Shown here: in pieces, positions 1 through 10,630 of the stretch | Position numbering within the stretch: the first letter of the stretch is position 1 | How the letters are laid out: each line of letters begins with the position of its first letter | The notes under the pieces: model-generated | Told to the model about the DNA's origin: nothing | Databases searched by the model: none | What the model saw: the letters and a program-made list of their open reading frames with translations, nothing else | Assembly (NCBI GenBank): GCA_030704615.1 | Contig: CM060731.1 | Coordinates: 12,772,001 to 12,836,000 of the forward strand | Length of the DNA stretch: 64,000 nt | Source of the DNA: Takakia lepidozioides | Taxonomy: Eukaryota > Streptophyta > Takakiopsida > Takakiales > Takakiaceae | Direction: 5' to 3' | Translations under genes and position numbers: made by a program

Positions 1-356
1 TGATATGAAAACTAAACTCACACTGTCTCTGTTGACACACAACACGAAATACAATACAATCACTCGTTAAAATAAGAGTCGATCCAGGGGCACCCCAAGC
101 TATGGGGACTCCACCCCACAACATCCTACTCTCCCTCCATAAGTACACTCAGATGTTAAGCAGCGAGGGAGCTCGGTCGTGTAGGCTCAACTCGAGAGAG
201 ATGAGCCGCATGACTGACGAGCTCGTGAAGATAAGATGGTTCAAGTGTCAAGCTAAACTTGACACCTGACTTAGTACTTGAACTAATTCCAAGTGTTAAA
301 TACAAATAACTAGATTTATTCTAGTTAGTTTCACACTGTGTTTATTTAACTTGACA
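1..356 (-). repeat. LTR-like repeat, copy A (inverted)
   Basis: Read on the minus strand this begins TGTCAAGTTAAATAAACACA and ends in TTTTCATATCA at the window edge, matching copies at 890-1242, 5004-5358 and 29564-29918. The TG...CA ends and ~355 bp length suit a solo LTR or the LTR of a small TRIM-type element. No coding sequence is seen. With copy B it forms two arms of an inverted repeat around a 533-bp spacer. The left end may extend beyond the window. Confidence 0.7.
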
Positions 357-889
357 CACATTATCACCACAATGTCACCTGCCAAGATTTGAATAGTAAA
401 CCTCACATTCATCAAAAGTTGCACCTTACCATCACACTAGCAGCTGCTTTCTACAAACCCTTGAAATAATTAATTATATATCTACATATCTTCAGGTGTT
501 TTGTGGGCCCAACAGACTCAATCCCCCTCTCGCTTCCCCTGCGCGGGCCCCCAATCGCGCGGACTGACCCCACCTTGCCACCCGCGAGCCCCGCCACAGC
601 CCGCATTCAAGACCCAATTATCAAACAATGAGAGGCGGTTAAGAGTTAACTCCGACTTCTAATATTTTTTGAAAACCGGAAGGTAGTAACCCTTGGGGGT
701 CAAGCGACACCATACTAAGTTACACTTGCTTCGGCAACGAGGTCACATTTTGTTTTTTGAATATTGTACACCACAATTATGGATTACCTTTGGCGCCAAT
801 GGCCATTTGTTTCAATGACAGGTTTCTCAGCATACTCTAATTAGAAGTCATGATATTGGGGAAGCCAGCGTTGCTGCAGATGAATCTCT
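357..889. other. Spacer between inverted LTR-like copies
   Basis: No open frame of note and no recognisable gene. It contains a GC-rich patch near 535-600. The stretch is flanked by inverted copies A and B, so it could be the interior of a composite element or simply intervening DNA. Confidence 0.4.
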
Positions 890-1242
890 TGTCAAGTTAA
901 ATAAACATAGTGTGAAACTAATTAGAATAAATCTAGTTATTTGTATTTAAGACTTGGAATTAGTTCAAGTGTTAAGTCAGGTGTCAAGTTTAGCTTGACA
1001 CCTCAACCATCTTATCTTCACGAGCCCGTCAGTAGTGGCTCATCTCTCTCGAGTTGAGCCTGCACGACCGAGCTCCCTCGCTGCTTAGCATCTGAGAGTA
1101 CTTATGGAGGGAGAGTAGGATGTTGTGGGGTGGAGTCCCCATAGCTTGGGGTGCCCCTGGCTCGACTCTTATTTTAACGAGTGATTGTATTGTATTTCGT
1201 GTTTTTGTGTCAACAGACAGTGTGAGTTTAGTTTTCATTTCA
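890..1242 (+). repeat. LTR-like repeat, copy B
   Basis: Starts TGTCAAGTTAAATAAACATA and ends TTTTCATTTCA. Two adjacent GC-rich hairpins (GGGGTGGAGTCCCC and GGGGTGCCCC) near 1126-1160 are preserved in every copy. The next ~70 bp (1243-1312, CTCGAGAGAGATGATCT...TTAGCACTA) are shared with copy C but not copy D, so B and C may keep the start of the internal region of the parent element. No target duplication was recognised. Confidence 0.7.
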
Positions 1243-2783
1243 CTCGAGAGAGATGATCTGTCTAGATTTTTGTAGTGCTAAACTAGATAGAGTTCTTTTA
1301 TGTTAGCACTATGTCGATGGTATTTGAAGTAGGGAAAGCACGACTCCTAATGAGTGGTTAAGGTAGAAGTCATTGCTGCTGGTTTTGTTTGCAGTATGGT
1401 ACGATGGCGTACATGGGAGGCACAACACAGGATGCCAAATAAGAGGATGGAGGCTTGGACAACCTCGTAGGCTCTACGCAGGATATACAAAGCCGGAGTA
1501 GCAGTTGTGCGGACAAACAGCCCGGCAGGTTGTTGCTTGCAAGTTGGTGAAAGAGCAAAGCGGCTTGTTCAAAGTGGGCCGTGAAAAAGCTGGTGGAGTG
1601 TTGCGCCTCCCAGTAGCATATTGGGCGATGAAGTCTTGCAACAGGGGCTAGCGGTTGTTGCAACCCGGTGAGACAGTGCGCGCACAAAGAGGGGCTGGGC
1701 GCGTTGAAGCAGCCACATAATACAGTCGTGGAGCCTGCAGGGTAGCCAGAGCAGAGGAATACACCCGAGCTACAAGATGCTTGGTCGGACTCTTAGACCC
1801 TGTGCAGCCAGGAACATTTAAGGCCGAGTTTTGTTGTATGAAACTTTCACAGTACTCTAGTAGGCCACACATAAGGAGGCTATTAATGGCGCGGCCCTCG
1901 CCAGGCACGGCACAGCAGGCTGTAGTGGTGCAATTGTTTCTAGCATGGCTGTCAGTTGGAACGTCGTGACAGGCCTGGCTAGTGCAGCAGCGGCCTCACC
2001 AGTGCTAGGGAACAACATATGATGGTTTTGAAATCGAATGATGCTATATGGACCAGTTCAGTTTGCTTGACAAGAAGATCACGAAGGGGACTGGCGATTT
2101 GTTTGACGGATTCCTTGAACGACGAGACGAGGCAATTGCTGTTGAGTTCGAGGACACTGGGCTATATACTCCACAGAGTCGTTTGGTTAAATGTGAAGAG
2201 ACAAAATGGCACACAAAAAATGGGCAATGCGCACTTCAATGATGGAATGACTGAGTGATCAGTCCCGTGGCAAGATGAACATGACGGATCTTGAGACTAT
2301 TGGAGACCTGCAAACAGTGGAGTTTGGATGGCCTTGACTCGAGGAAGGTGTGAAGAAGATTGACAAGCTCCTCTGCCGTGACCAGGTTGTGGTGATCTCA
2401 TTAATCTCTGTGTTTTCCATGGTGGGCTATTTGAATTGGAACTGATCAAGGATAGTTTTGTCTGCCATTCGAATACCAACGTTCAACGATATGGCTGACC
2501 ACCACGTCAAGGTGAAGCTGGAATTGAAGTTGAAAAATGGTGGATGGCTGTGAAGTTGATTAGTTAATTCAAAGGAGGGCCAATTGCTCTTGAATCGCTG
2601 GCCGAAGGGGTGTCAGGCTTTGAACGGTTGGGGGATTTTGCGGGCACTGTATTTTGAACTTGATGGGAACATACAGGGAATCGCAAAAACAAAATAAAAT
2701 AAATCGTGGGAACGGGGAACCAAAGCAAACCAATTGAAAATAGTTTTTCCTTGTATTTGTTTCCATTTAGGGTCATATATTAT
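1243..2783. other. Intergenic sequence, no gene recognised
   Basis: After the ~70 bp shared with copy C there are only short overlapping open frames in conflicting directions, and none resembles a known family. I see no promoter, RNA gene or ordered repeat here. Confidence 0.4.
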
Positions 2784-3597
2784 ATTTACAGAGCCTGTTT
2801 GGCCATATCTTTGTCATATGAGCTTCGTTTGACGCAGTTTTTGGGGGGATACCTACAAATTGTGGAAATCTACATATTCAGACTTGGTTTTAGTTTTTTG
2901 GACTCTGCTAAAAATCTATGGAATTTTTTGAGTGTGAGTGTGAGTGTGCTATGAAATATCCACAATTCTGTTTCTACAACCTGTTGTGGTCTACATGAGA
3001 GACAAGTCTGTGGATGTCCTCCTTGTATGGCTGGGGGGAATGAGGACGTAATTGAAGGGCAGGTCTCTTCTCTTAGCCTGTGCACACAAGGAGACAAGAT
3101 TTATGTTTCTCAAGGAACTCAGACTGATTTGAGTGAAGAACAGTTGGACGAGTTGATTGCATACTGGGAGTCAGGCATTAGCAATAGACAGCAAACTGCT
3201 GTAGTTGGCGTTGAGGGCCTCAATATTGCTTTGGACAGTCAGAAATCTGTTGGAGCAAGCAGTTCTACAGCTGTAGGTGAAATACTTAAGTGGGTGGAAG
3301 CTAGGCTTGGAACACAGCCAAAGACAGCCCCGAGGACCAAGATGTTCAGCCACAAGGCCGTGGTGTACTGGAGCAGAGGAGCAAGAGCTGCACAAGTTTT
3401 TGCAATCAGATGTTGTTGCAGCCGGACACGCTCTGCACGAGGCAACCACGAACGGGGGTTTATTAGCAACAAACAGTTTGTTCTACTTGAAGGAGATGCA
3501 ATCATTCGCAACGAGGACACCCGCAACCATCTCAAAGCTTTCGAGTTGAGAGAGTGTCAGACCCTACCTTTATTTTCTTTAGTATTCAGTGAGCGGC
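2784..3597 (+). repeat. Dispersed repeat of unknown family, copy 1
   Basis: This segment matches, with substitutions and small indels, two pieces at 7511-7986 and 21720-22036 that were separated by a Gypsy insertion. An open frame of 275 codons runs from 3027. In the second half, however, the frame conserved between copies is a different one (about 3360-3549), encoding ...GAEEQELHKF...GHALH.ATT...SKLSS in both. The ancestral sequence was therefore probably coding and copy 1 carries a frameshift. I do not recognise the protein. It may be part of a transposon or a captured exon. Confidence 0.6.
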
Positions 3598-3850
3598 CTA
3601 GATTTGTTCTAGGGAACACCCAACTCAACTTATCACTATGGTCAATTGCATCTGCTACTCTCTGTAATCCAACAGGCATTCACATTTTTGCCTCGATTGT
3701 CCCACCATTGACTGGGGTCAGAAAAGTATTCATTCCACAGATTCTCCTCGTCTCAGCTGTTAACTGTTTAGAACTGGATACTTCCCTGTTGTCACATTGG
3801 CAGTACCATGTCAAAGTCGCTTCCAAACTATCAAAGGTTCACTCAACCAA

Positions 3851-4735
3851 CTAACTTGCAAAATTCAACATGAAAATTTAGGACCAATTCTGATAAGAGG
3901 GAAAAACAAGATGAAAATGTGTTGAAGAACGTGCCTTCATTAGCAGTGCCTGATTTATCAATGGTGCCGTTGCTGTTGCGGCTTCCAGTTGACCATCTAC
4001 CCATGCAGGTTTCTTGCAGCTATTGATCCACAGGGAATTATAGGTTCTCGTGAGCTTGAAGGCCCGCCCTCTTGGATGAATCTGGACCGGCCAGACTCTA
4101 CCTCTGCTCCCTCAGCTATCCAAGCTCTGCACAAATCATGCATACATCCTTCCCTTGCTGCTAGCGGCTGACAATGACAGCCTACAGTTGTTCCAGCAAA
4201 CACCCAACCCTACTTATCACCCATGCAGAATTCAACATGCATCTCAGGGCCAAGTCTGATGAGAGGGAAAAACAGGCTGAAACGTGCCCTCACCACATTG
4301 TCCTTGACCCATGGAGGATTTGACCGACCATCAACCCAAAATGACCTCTTGTGCGTGTTGTTTGTCTGTAGTCAGGTAATGTCGGATTGGTCTGTGAGAA
4401 CCACCACGGCCAGCTGAGTAGGGAGAGATTGACACATGGCTTGCTAAGACCTGCAAGCTGACTCTCCCAATAACCTTGTAAACATTAGGAAGAATACCAA
4501 ATCATGGTACTCACAGGTACAAAGAGCCCACCTTTGCAGGATGGACACATCGTACATTAAGAAAAGCTACACCTGGTGATTGCGGTTGTCCCACCATCGT
4601 GAAGGATCGGTATAAAACTCATGCAATCTCACATCACAAATGAGCTAACTTGCATAATTCTACATGAAAATTTAGGGACTACTCTGGTAACAGGGACAAA
4701 CAGGGTGAAATGTGTTGAAGAATACACCTTCATGC
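3851..4735 (+). repeat. Three spaced degenerate repeat units
   Basis: Similar ~75-100-bp units start near 3851, 4219 and 4634. Each holds a version of AATTCAACATGAAAATTTAGG followed by a GAGGGAAAAACAGG-like core and, in units 1 and 3, GTGTTGAAGAA..C.CCTTCAT. The spacing of ~370-415 bp suggests old duplication of a longer unit. Function unknown. The rest of 3598-5003 shows no gene. Confidence 0.5.
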
Positions 4736-5003
4736 CGCACGTTCAGCCATCTCCACATTGCCATGGATTCTGCAGGCACCAAGCAAGGCCTTCATTTTGC
4801 AAACATGTCGACCTCTTCCCCTTTTCCAGAGCTGCAGGCAGTGTTTCAGAATGACATTAGGTACAATTCCAGCTTTGAACAAGGCACGGCCTGCTAAGAC
4901 CAAGCTGACTCTCTCTCTTGCACCAATGAGCTAACTTACGCAGCTAACAGAGTTCAATACATTCAATTAGGTGACAACCATTTCATTTCACCAATACTCC
5001 CCA

Positions 5004-5358
5004 TGTCAAGTTAAATAAGCACAGTGTGAAAACAACTAGAATAAAGCTAGTTATTTGTATTTAACACTTGGATTTAGGTCAAGTGTTAAATCAGGTGTCA
5101 AGTTTAGTTTGACACCTGAACGGCCTTATCTTCACGAGAGCGGCGGTCGCGTGGCTCATCTCTCTCGAGTTGAACCTGCGCGACCGAGCTCCTGTGTGCG
5201 TTTAGATCTGAGTGTACTCATGAGGGAGTGTAGGTGTTGTGGGGTGGAGTCCCCATAGCTTGGGGTGCCCCTGGCTCGACTACTGTTTTAAAGGTGATTT
5301 TTGGATTTCACATTGTTTCTTGTGTGGAGAGCAGTGTCATTTGTTAGCTTTCTTTTCA
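5004..5358 (+). repeat. LTR-like repeat, copy C
   Basis: Starts TGTCAAGTTAAATAAGCACA and ends in CTTTTCA. It retains the double GC-rich hairpin near 5239-5275. Like copy B it is followed by the shared CTCGAGAGAGATGATCT sequence, ending near 5424 in an inverted pair TAGTGCTAA/TTTAGCACTA. Confidence 0.7.
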
Positions 5359-6561
5359 CTCGAGAGAGATGATCTATCTAGTTTTCTAGTGCTAAGCTAG
5401 ATATGATGTTTTTTTTTTAGCACTATTATAATATAACTTGGTAATCTATGAGTCTGCCCAGCAGAAGGAGCAACACTATCACGTTTGAAGGAGTAGCCAA
5501 GGCTCGCTGGAAGCTAGATGTGCAAGGGGTCAATACTGATGCAGCAAGCAATGGAATGCTGTTGCTACGAGCAGTGGACTGAGCACGGACGTTGTTTCTG
5601 GTTTGCACGACGACCGTACTGTGTCCTCAGTCTTTTGGGTCATCTAGTGGAGTACTGAGTCCAAGAGATATGCAGATCCCCACATTCTTCTATTTTCTCT
5701 GTGGGCTCTTGCATTGTTGGGGAAGTCGGGTCTTTTCGTCTGTCCAAGGCTCTCAACCACAACTATGCGTCTCATTCAAGCTATGCTAGGGACTCAAACT
5801 TGGAGCTGACAGCCGCTACCGTGTTTTTGAGGCTGTGAGCGAGTCAGTTTGTAGTTTGTTGCGACATCTTCAGAAGGGCCTGCGTCAGGTTGTACTGGTG
5901 TGGGCAATCTGATCAATCTACTTTGAGGTCCGTGGAGCAGCCCTAAGCAGTGAGTGGCGACATGAGAGTTCTCGTCTGCCACACCCTTCTGCGATGAGGA
6001 GATGAGGACGATGCAGAAGATTTTGTTGCAGGGAAGAGAATGGCGTTGCCAGACTGAATGAAGCAGAGGCTCAGCTGTGGAGGCAGTTCACAGCGCAACG
6101 TGGCTTTACGAATGCATCAGCTTTCTTGACAAGATGCTTGCGAGGTTGTAGGGGTCAGCTGCAAATGCTAAATGCCACTCTGTCCACTTGCAGGGTAGCT
6201 TCTGCAACAATCTAGTACAAGCAACATGCACAATTGTAGCAGAAGGATGGTCAGACGAGTTCTCCAGGAAAGCTCTGAAATGCACAAGACCATTTCTGCT
6301 CCGTCCAATGGGTATGTTGTGGCTGTTGCCTCAAGGCTGTGACAAGAAAATTGTAGGCAGATCACCTTCACCTGCATGTGGTTTCATGTGCTCTTTGGGG
6401 ACTTGTGTCTCTGTTCCTTATGAAAGGGCTGTTGCTATGGATTGTGCGACTGGTGATGCACAGTGAGAAAAGGAACGAAGTTCACTCCTCCAATGTTTTT
6501 GTGTGCAACCTAGTCTGTAATTGGTGCCAACCTGGCTCAGGGGGCAGCTGTTTGTATCTGA
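5359..6561. other. Intergenic sequence, no gene recognised
   Basis: Beyond the short extension of copy C, only short open frames without family resemblance are present. Some of this may belong to whatever element carried the aminotransferase fragment that follows, but nothing shows it. Confidence 0.35.
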
Positions 6562-6960
6562 GGTGAAGAACTGGTTGAACGCGGCCATACAAAAGCTGGG
6601 TTGGGCCGAAGCATCTTTCCCAAGAAGGAACAGTGTAAGGGGTTCATAATCAGGCAAAGCGAAGCGCGTGCTGCCCTCCAACTTCTGCCGCAGCTTCTTC
6701 CATCTCTCCTCCATCACCGCCTGGCCATAATGGAAGAAGGGCTGCTTCGTCGCGTCCATCAGTCCCCCGTACTCGACAGCCAGTTGCGCGTAGCCAGTCA
6801 TGAGTGTCCGGAGTAAGGTGGTTGCCCGGGCTTGTGCATCCTGGGATACACCGAGTGTGTTCAATCGAACAAAACTCCGCCATTTTGATGGCAACGCGCT
6901 CGTCTTCCACAATCCTTTCCACAAGCGAAAAGGAGTGGGGAGCGACTTGCTCAATGCTGA
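6562..6960 (-). pseudogene. Tryptophan aminotransferase (TAA1/TAR-like) gene fragment
   Basis: The minus strand encodes a stretch typical of the C-terminal half of plant TAA1/TAR aminotransferases, which convert tryptophan to indole-3-pyruvate in auxin synthesis. Visible are VEDERVAIKMAEF, then, in another frame, VRLNTLGVSQDAQARATTLL, then FFHYGQAVMEERWKKLRQKL, FALPDY and a QPSF element, in family order. The frame changes at about 6872-6876. The N-terminal half with the PLP-lysine region, and the extreme C-terminus, are not recognisable. The fragment lies amid repeats with no nearby exon, so it is a truncated, frameshifted relic. Alliinase-type relatives are the alternative reading. The NTLGVSQDAQ motif favours TAA1/TAR. 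Confidence 0.65.
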
Positions 6961-6978
6961 TATAGACAAGAATGACAC

Positions 6979-7510
6979 GACTGGCTATTGACACCCCAGC
7001 CACACCACTCTTTCCATCACTGGATAGCGAATCAGCAGCTTACAGTGCCTTGCATCAAGCTGTTTTGAAGAGGGCAATCCACACAAGGCAATCCAAGCCC
7101 TCGCAGGGCGAGCACTGGAAGCCCATTTCACAGCAATTCTAGATCTCAAGCATCTCCAGCACCTGCTGATACAACGGGACTTCGTCTCTCGAGGGTGCAC
7201 TGGAAGAACCGCCTCGCCCCCTTCTCCTTCTGAATCTTCCTTCCTGCGTGCCGTAAACATGGCTGCTGCCGTGCCGTCCGTGAGCTCGAGGAGGCAGGCC
7301 CCTGCGCAGAGAAAAGCAAGTCGCCTCCAGGGTGTGATACCCCACCCAACTGAGGTCGAGTTTTGGAATTAATGAGCTCTTGGTGCCTGGAAATCCTGGA
7401 GGGGAATGACCTCGGGAACTCGTAGATAACCTGGGAACAGGTTGTAATGGCAAAAGCGTTTTGGTGTTAAAAAAAAAAAAAAAAAACCTTTTTGATCTAA
7501 TTTAAATGTT
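6979..7510. other. Intergenic sequence with an A18 tract
   Basis: No gene recognised. An uninterrupted run of about 18 A lies at 7469-7486, directly before the next repeat copy. It could be the tail of a retroposed sequence on the plus strand, but the sequence upstream of it is not recognisable as a LINE or a processed gene. Confidence 0.35.
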
Positions 7511-7986
7511 TAAAGAGCCTGGTTGGTCATATCTTTGTCAAATGAGCTCCGTTTGACTCAGTTTTTGAGGGGATAGCTGCAGAAAGGGGAAATCTACCTA
7601 TCTAGACCCTGCTAAAAATCTATGGAATTTTTAGAGTGTGAGTGTGCCATGAAAGATCCACAATCCTGTTTCTAGAACCTGTGCTGGTCTATATTAGAGA
7701 CAAATCTGTGGATGTACTCCTTGTATGGCTGGGGGAAATGAGGACGTCGTTGAAGGGCAGGTCTCTTCTCTTAGCCTATGCACACAAGGGGACAGGATTT
7801 ATGTTTCCCAAGGAACAGACTGATTTGAGTGGAGAACAGTTGGACGAGCTGATTGCATACTGGAGTCAGGCATTAGCAGTGGACAACAAACTCTGTAGTT
7901 GGCGTTGAGGGCCTCATATTGCTTTGGACAGCCAGAACTCTGTTGACCAGCAGTTCTGGCAGCTGTAGGTGAAATCCAAGTGGGTG
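7511..7986 (+). repeat. Unknown-family repeat, copy 2, left part
   Basis: Matches 2784-3290 (for example GCTAAAAATCTATGGAATTT and the coding-like ...LSGEQLDELIAYW...). It stops abruptly at GGGTG (7982-7986), where the Gypsy element is inserted. The continuation resumes at 21720. Confidence 0.7.
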
Positions 7987-9303
7987 TGTTAGAGGACTGT
8001 CGGGGACTTAGACACTTTATACAAGATCTGTAGGTACCCGTAATTTTTTTTGCATAGACCGACTGAGACCAACAGGACCTTAGGGGTGACCAGCGCGCAC
8101 TGTAGAGGGGGGTTCACCACCCGTCACAAGCCATCACAAGCCATCACAACAACACAAATCCCTCACACACCAAGTCTTTCACACACAGCCAACACAGTCG
8201 TCACAAACAGCCGTCACACATCTCACAACAGCCATACAAGCCTCACAAGAACACAAGCCGTCACAGTCGTCACACAACAGGCCAACACAGTCGTCACCAT
8301 GCACGCCATCACAGGCAACCCAGCCCTTCACACAAAACAGGCAGCAAACAGCCCCATCCCACGCTTAAGACAACGGGGGGGCACAACCCCATCCGTCACA
8401 CACCACCGCCAACACAGCCACCAACCTTCGTCACAGACGTCACAATCCCAAAAAACAGCCGGCACAGCCAGTCACAGCCGCACAGCCCAACCAGCCAACA
8501 CAGCCCGTCACAGTAGTCCACACCTCATCACCATTCCATCACACAAACGCCGCAGCCGTACATATCCCGCCCGTCACAGTTGTCACAATCACAGCATTTA
8601 ACAACCATACAGCCCGTTCACAGCCCACACACAAGCCCGTCACAGTTTCACACACACCAGTCACAGCTTGACACAGCTGTCACGATCATAGGAAACGAAG
8701 AGTAGGACAGGGAACGACTGTGGGGAACAACACCTGCGAAGGAACATGTTAGTTCACAGACGACGGTTAGTGAGGGAAACGGTTAGAACCACGGATAGGA
8801 AGATAAAGGAAAGAAACGGGAAATGGAGGGGGATCATTCGGAGGAGGACTTCTTGGTCATGGAGGAGAGGGGATCGGGCAGAGATGAAGAACGGAAGTGA
8901 AGATAAGAGATGATGAGTAGATGCTTGATATATGCAAGGCTGTAATGATATTGTAGAGCAGATTAGAGACACATGGCTTCGGCCTGATACCTGATAAATC
9001 ATAATCGGATACTTTTACGATACAATCACACTGTGTAGAGAGATCTGAGTGAAGCTGTGAAATGAATGGATGAGTTGATGGAATCCAATAGATTGATAAA
9101 GCAAACTGATACTTAATTATCAATGGTAAATAGCTAACATGAATACCAAAGGGAAACAAATAGGAAACACCCCCATGATACACTAGCTGTAGGTCATGAC
9201 TGATTGTTCTGCGCGGGCTGAGTACTTAGAGATTTCCAACTCTTCTATCTTGGAGTTTCCGCCTCGAATAGCGAAGGGATGGGTGAGTAAAAGCCGCGCG
9301 ACA
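7987..9303 (+). repeat. 5' LTR of Gypsy element 1
   Basis: 1317 bp from TGTTAGAGG to GCGCGACA, directly followed by the primer-binding site. It matches the 3' LTR (20631-21719) and the LTR at 27276-28377. Most of the length difference lies in an expanded CACAG-type minisatellite. Confidence 0.9.
8105..8680 (+). repeat. CACAGCC-type minisatellite in the 5' LTR
   Basis: Degenerate short-period repeats of the form (A/G)(A/T)CACAGCC, about 9 bp, fill this part of the LTR. Equivalent arrays occur at about 20745-21090 and 27395-27710 in the other LTRs, and a related one at 16035-16310 inside the element. The strand is C/A-rich with few G. Confidence 0.75.
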
Positions 9304-10396
9304 TTTGGCGACCATACTGGGGACCTGAGACATGAACAACCAGATGTGACAGGCATCTGGTGGGATCATGGTGGTTGGACCATTAAAGAATTTGAAGTGA
9401 ATCAAATTCCCTGTGGAACGAAGGAAGAAAGATTGTCCAAACAATTCTTTCAAAGGTTCTTGGAATTGCCAGACGGTTGTAAAGAAAATATTCTTAAGCG
9501 AGTGCATGATGCTGATCCAGAATGGGGTCTGGAGAAAGGAGTGATAAAGATTTATCAGGTAGCCTGTAGAGGAAGAGCACGTTGGTTACCAACATTGGTT
9601 TATGTGATAGCATTGCTATCCATTAAGCGAGTAGAGTTTGAAGGCTGGGAAGAAAGAAAGGTGAATGTTTATACTCATATGCATGAAGAGCTTGTACTGG
9701 TAAAGAATTGGATTCCAAAGGATATTTTGTGGATCAAACTCACACCAAGACAGCTTTTCAGACTTGTTTGCCATATGGTTATATGGTAACGGAGACTTCA
9801 AGTATAGCCAAGGTGTGCATTGAAGCTTGAAAGAAACCCAGGCATATACGAGAGATATTACAGAAGAGAGTTTTGGTTATTGCCACATTAAAAGAAATGA
9901 AAGACATGGGACATGAGTGATGAAAGAGAAGCTAGACGACAGAGATATTCAGCAAAAAGAGAAAGCTATCTGAAAGCTAATTATCCATATCTTTGGGAGA
10001 GAGGAATAGACATAGGGGAATCATCTGGACCTCTCACACCATTAAGATCAAGAGAGTACATCACCTATACCGGAAGAACTAGAGTTGGATGCCACTCCTT
10101 CTGTTTCTTTGCAAGAAAGATTAAGGGAATTGGTACAGGAAGAAGATCAATCACGAGGTGAAAGATCTGAGGTACATCCTTGGATAAAAGACTTGACAGA
10201 AATCTTTGATAAGAGTTGGCATGGAACACCAAAAGCAGGAACTCCAGTTTCTGAAGCAGAAGGTGAAGAAGGAGAAGAGGATGTGGCAGAGCCAACGGAG
10301 AGTTCAGACTCTCCAACACCATTACAGTTGAGTTACATGAGTGAAGAAGAAACCCAAGGGCAGAACTTGGAGGATGAAACAGAGAGAAGAAATTAG
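9196..10396 (+). pseudogene. Leader frames of Gypsy element 1 (gag N-terminal region)
   Basis: Two consecutive frames precede the capsid region. The first starts at ATG 9196, inside the LTR, and reads through the primer-binding site. It encodes a ~230-residue protein in the intact copy at 28270-28965, but here it breaks near 9750. The second starts at 9913 (MSDEREARRQRY...) and encodes an acidic, Glu-rich protein. It is frameshifted near 10060 relative to the copy at 28987. I do not recognise a domain in either. They are conserved between the two element copies, so they are genuine element proteins of unknown role, perhaps N-terminal gag. Confidence 0.65.
9306..9323 (+). other. Primer-binding site of Gypsy element 1
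   Basis: TGGCGACCATACTGGGGA begins two bases after the LTR end, where a tRNA primer site is expected. The TGGCGAC start resembles sites of plant Tat/Ogre-type elements that use a tRNA 3' end. The exact tRNA was not determined. The same sequence follows the LTR at 28380. Confidence 0.7.
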
Positions 10397-10630
10397 AAGA
10401 GGAGGAATATGAAGAAGTAGACCCAACAGCTGAGGTTGAGACTACAACCAGGACATCCCAACCCGTTGGACCTGGATCAAGTGGAGCACTTGGATCACAG
10501 GCCAACGAAGGTGTCGGCTCAGGGGGATCAGGCGGGCTGCCTGGATCTGGCTCTGGGGGGACAGGGAGTGTGGGAAGTAGTGCAACTGAAGCTGGGAATA
10601 CTGTGAATATCGTGGGGCCAGAAGCAGGGA

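Noticed and set aside
1040-1165. Possible 5S rRNA-like (Cassandra-type) segment inside the LTR-like repeat
   Set aside because: Short matches such as GAGAGTAC and a GGATG-like core are present, but the order and spacing of the 5S internal promoter are not convincing.
1243-1312. Helitron 3' hairpin
   Set aside because: The inverted TAGTGCTAA/TTAGCACTA pair has a ~20-base loop, and no CTRR end with A-T insertion site follows at the right distance.
3027-3854. 275-codon open frame taken as a gene
   Set aside because: The frame conserved with the second copy switches part-way, so the long frame is partly accidental. Annotated as a repeat.
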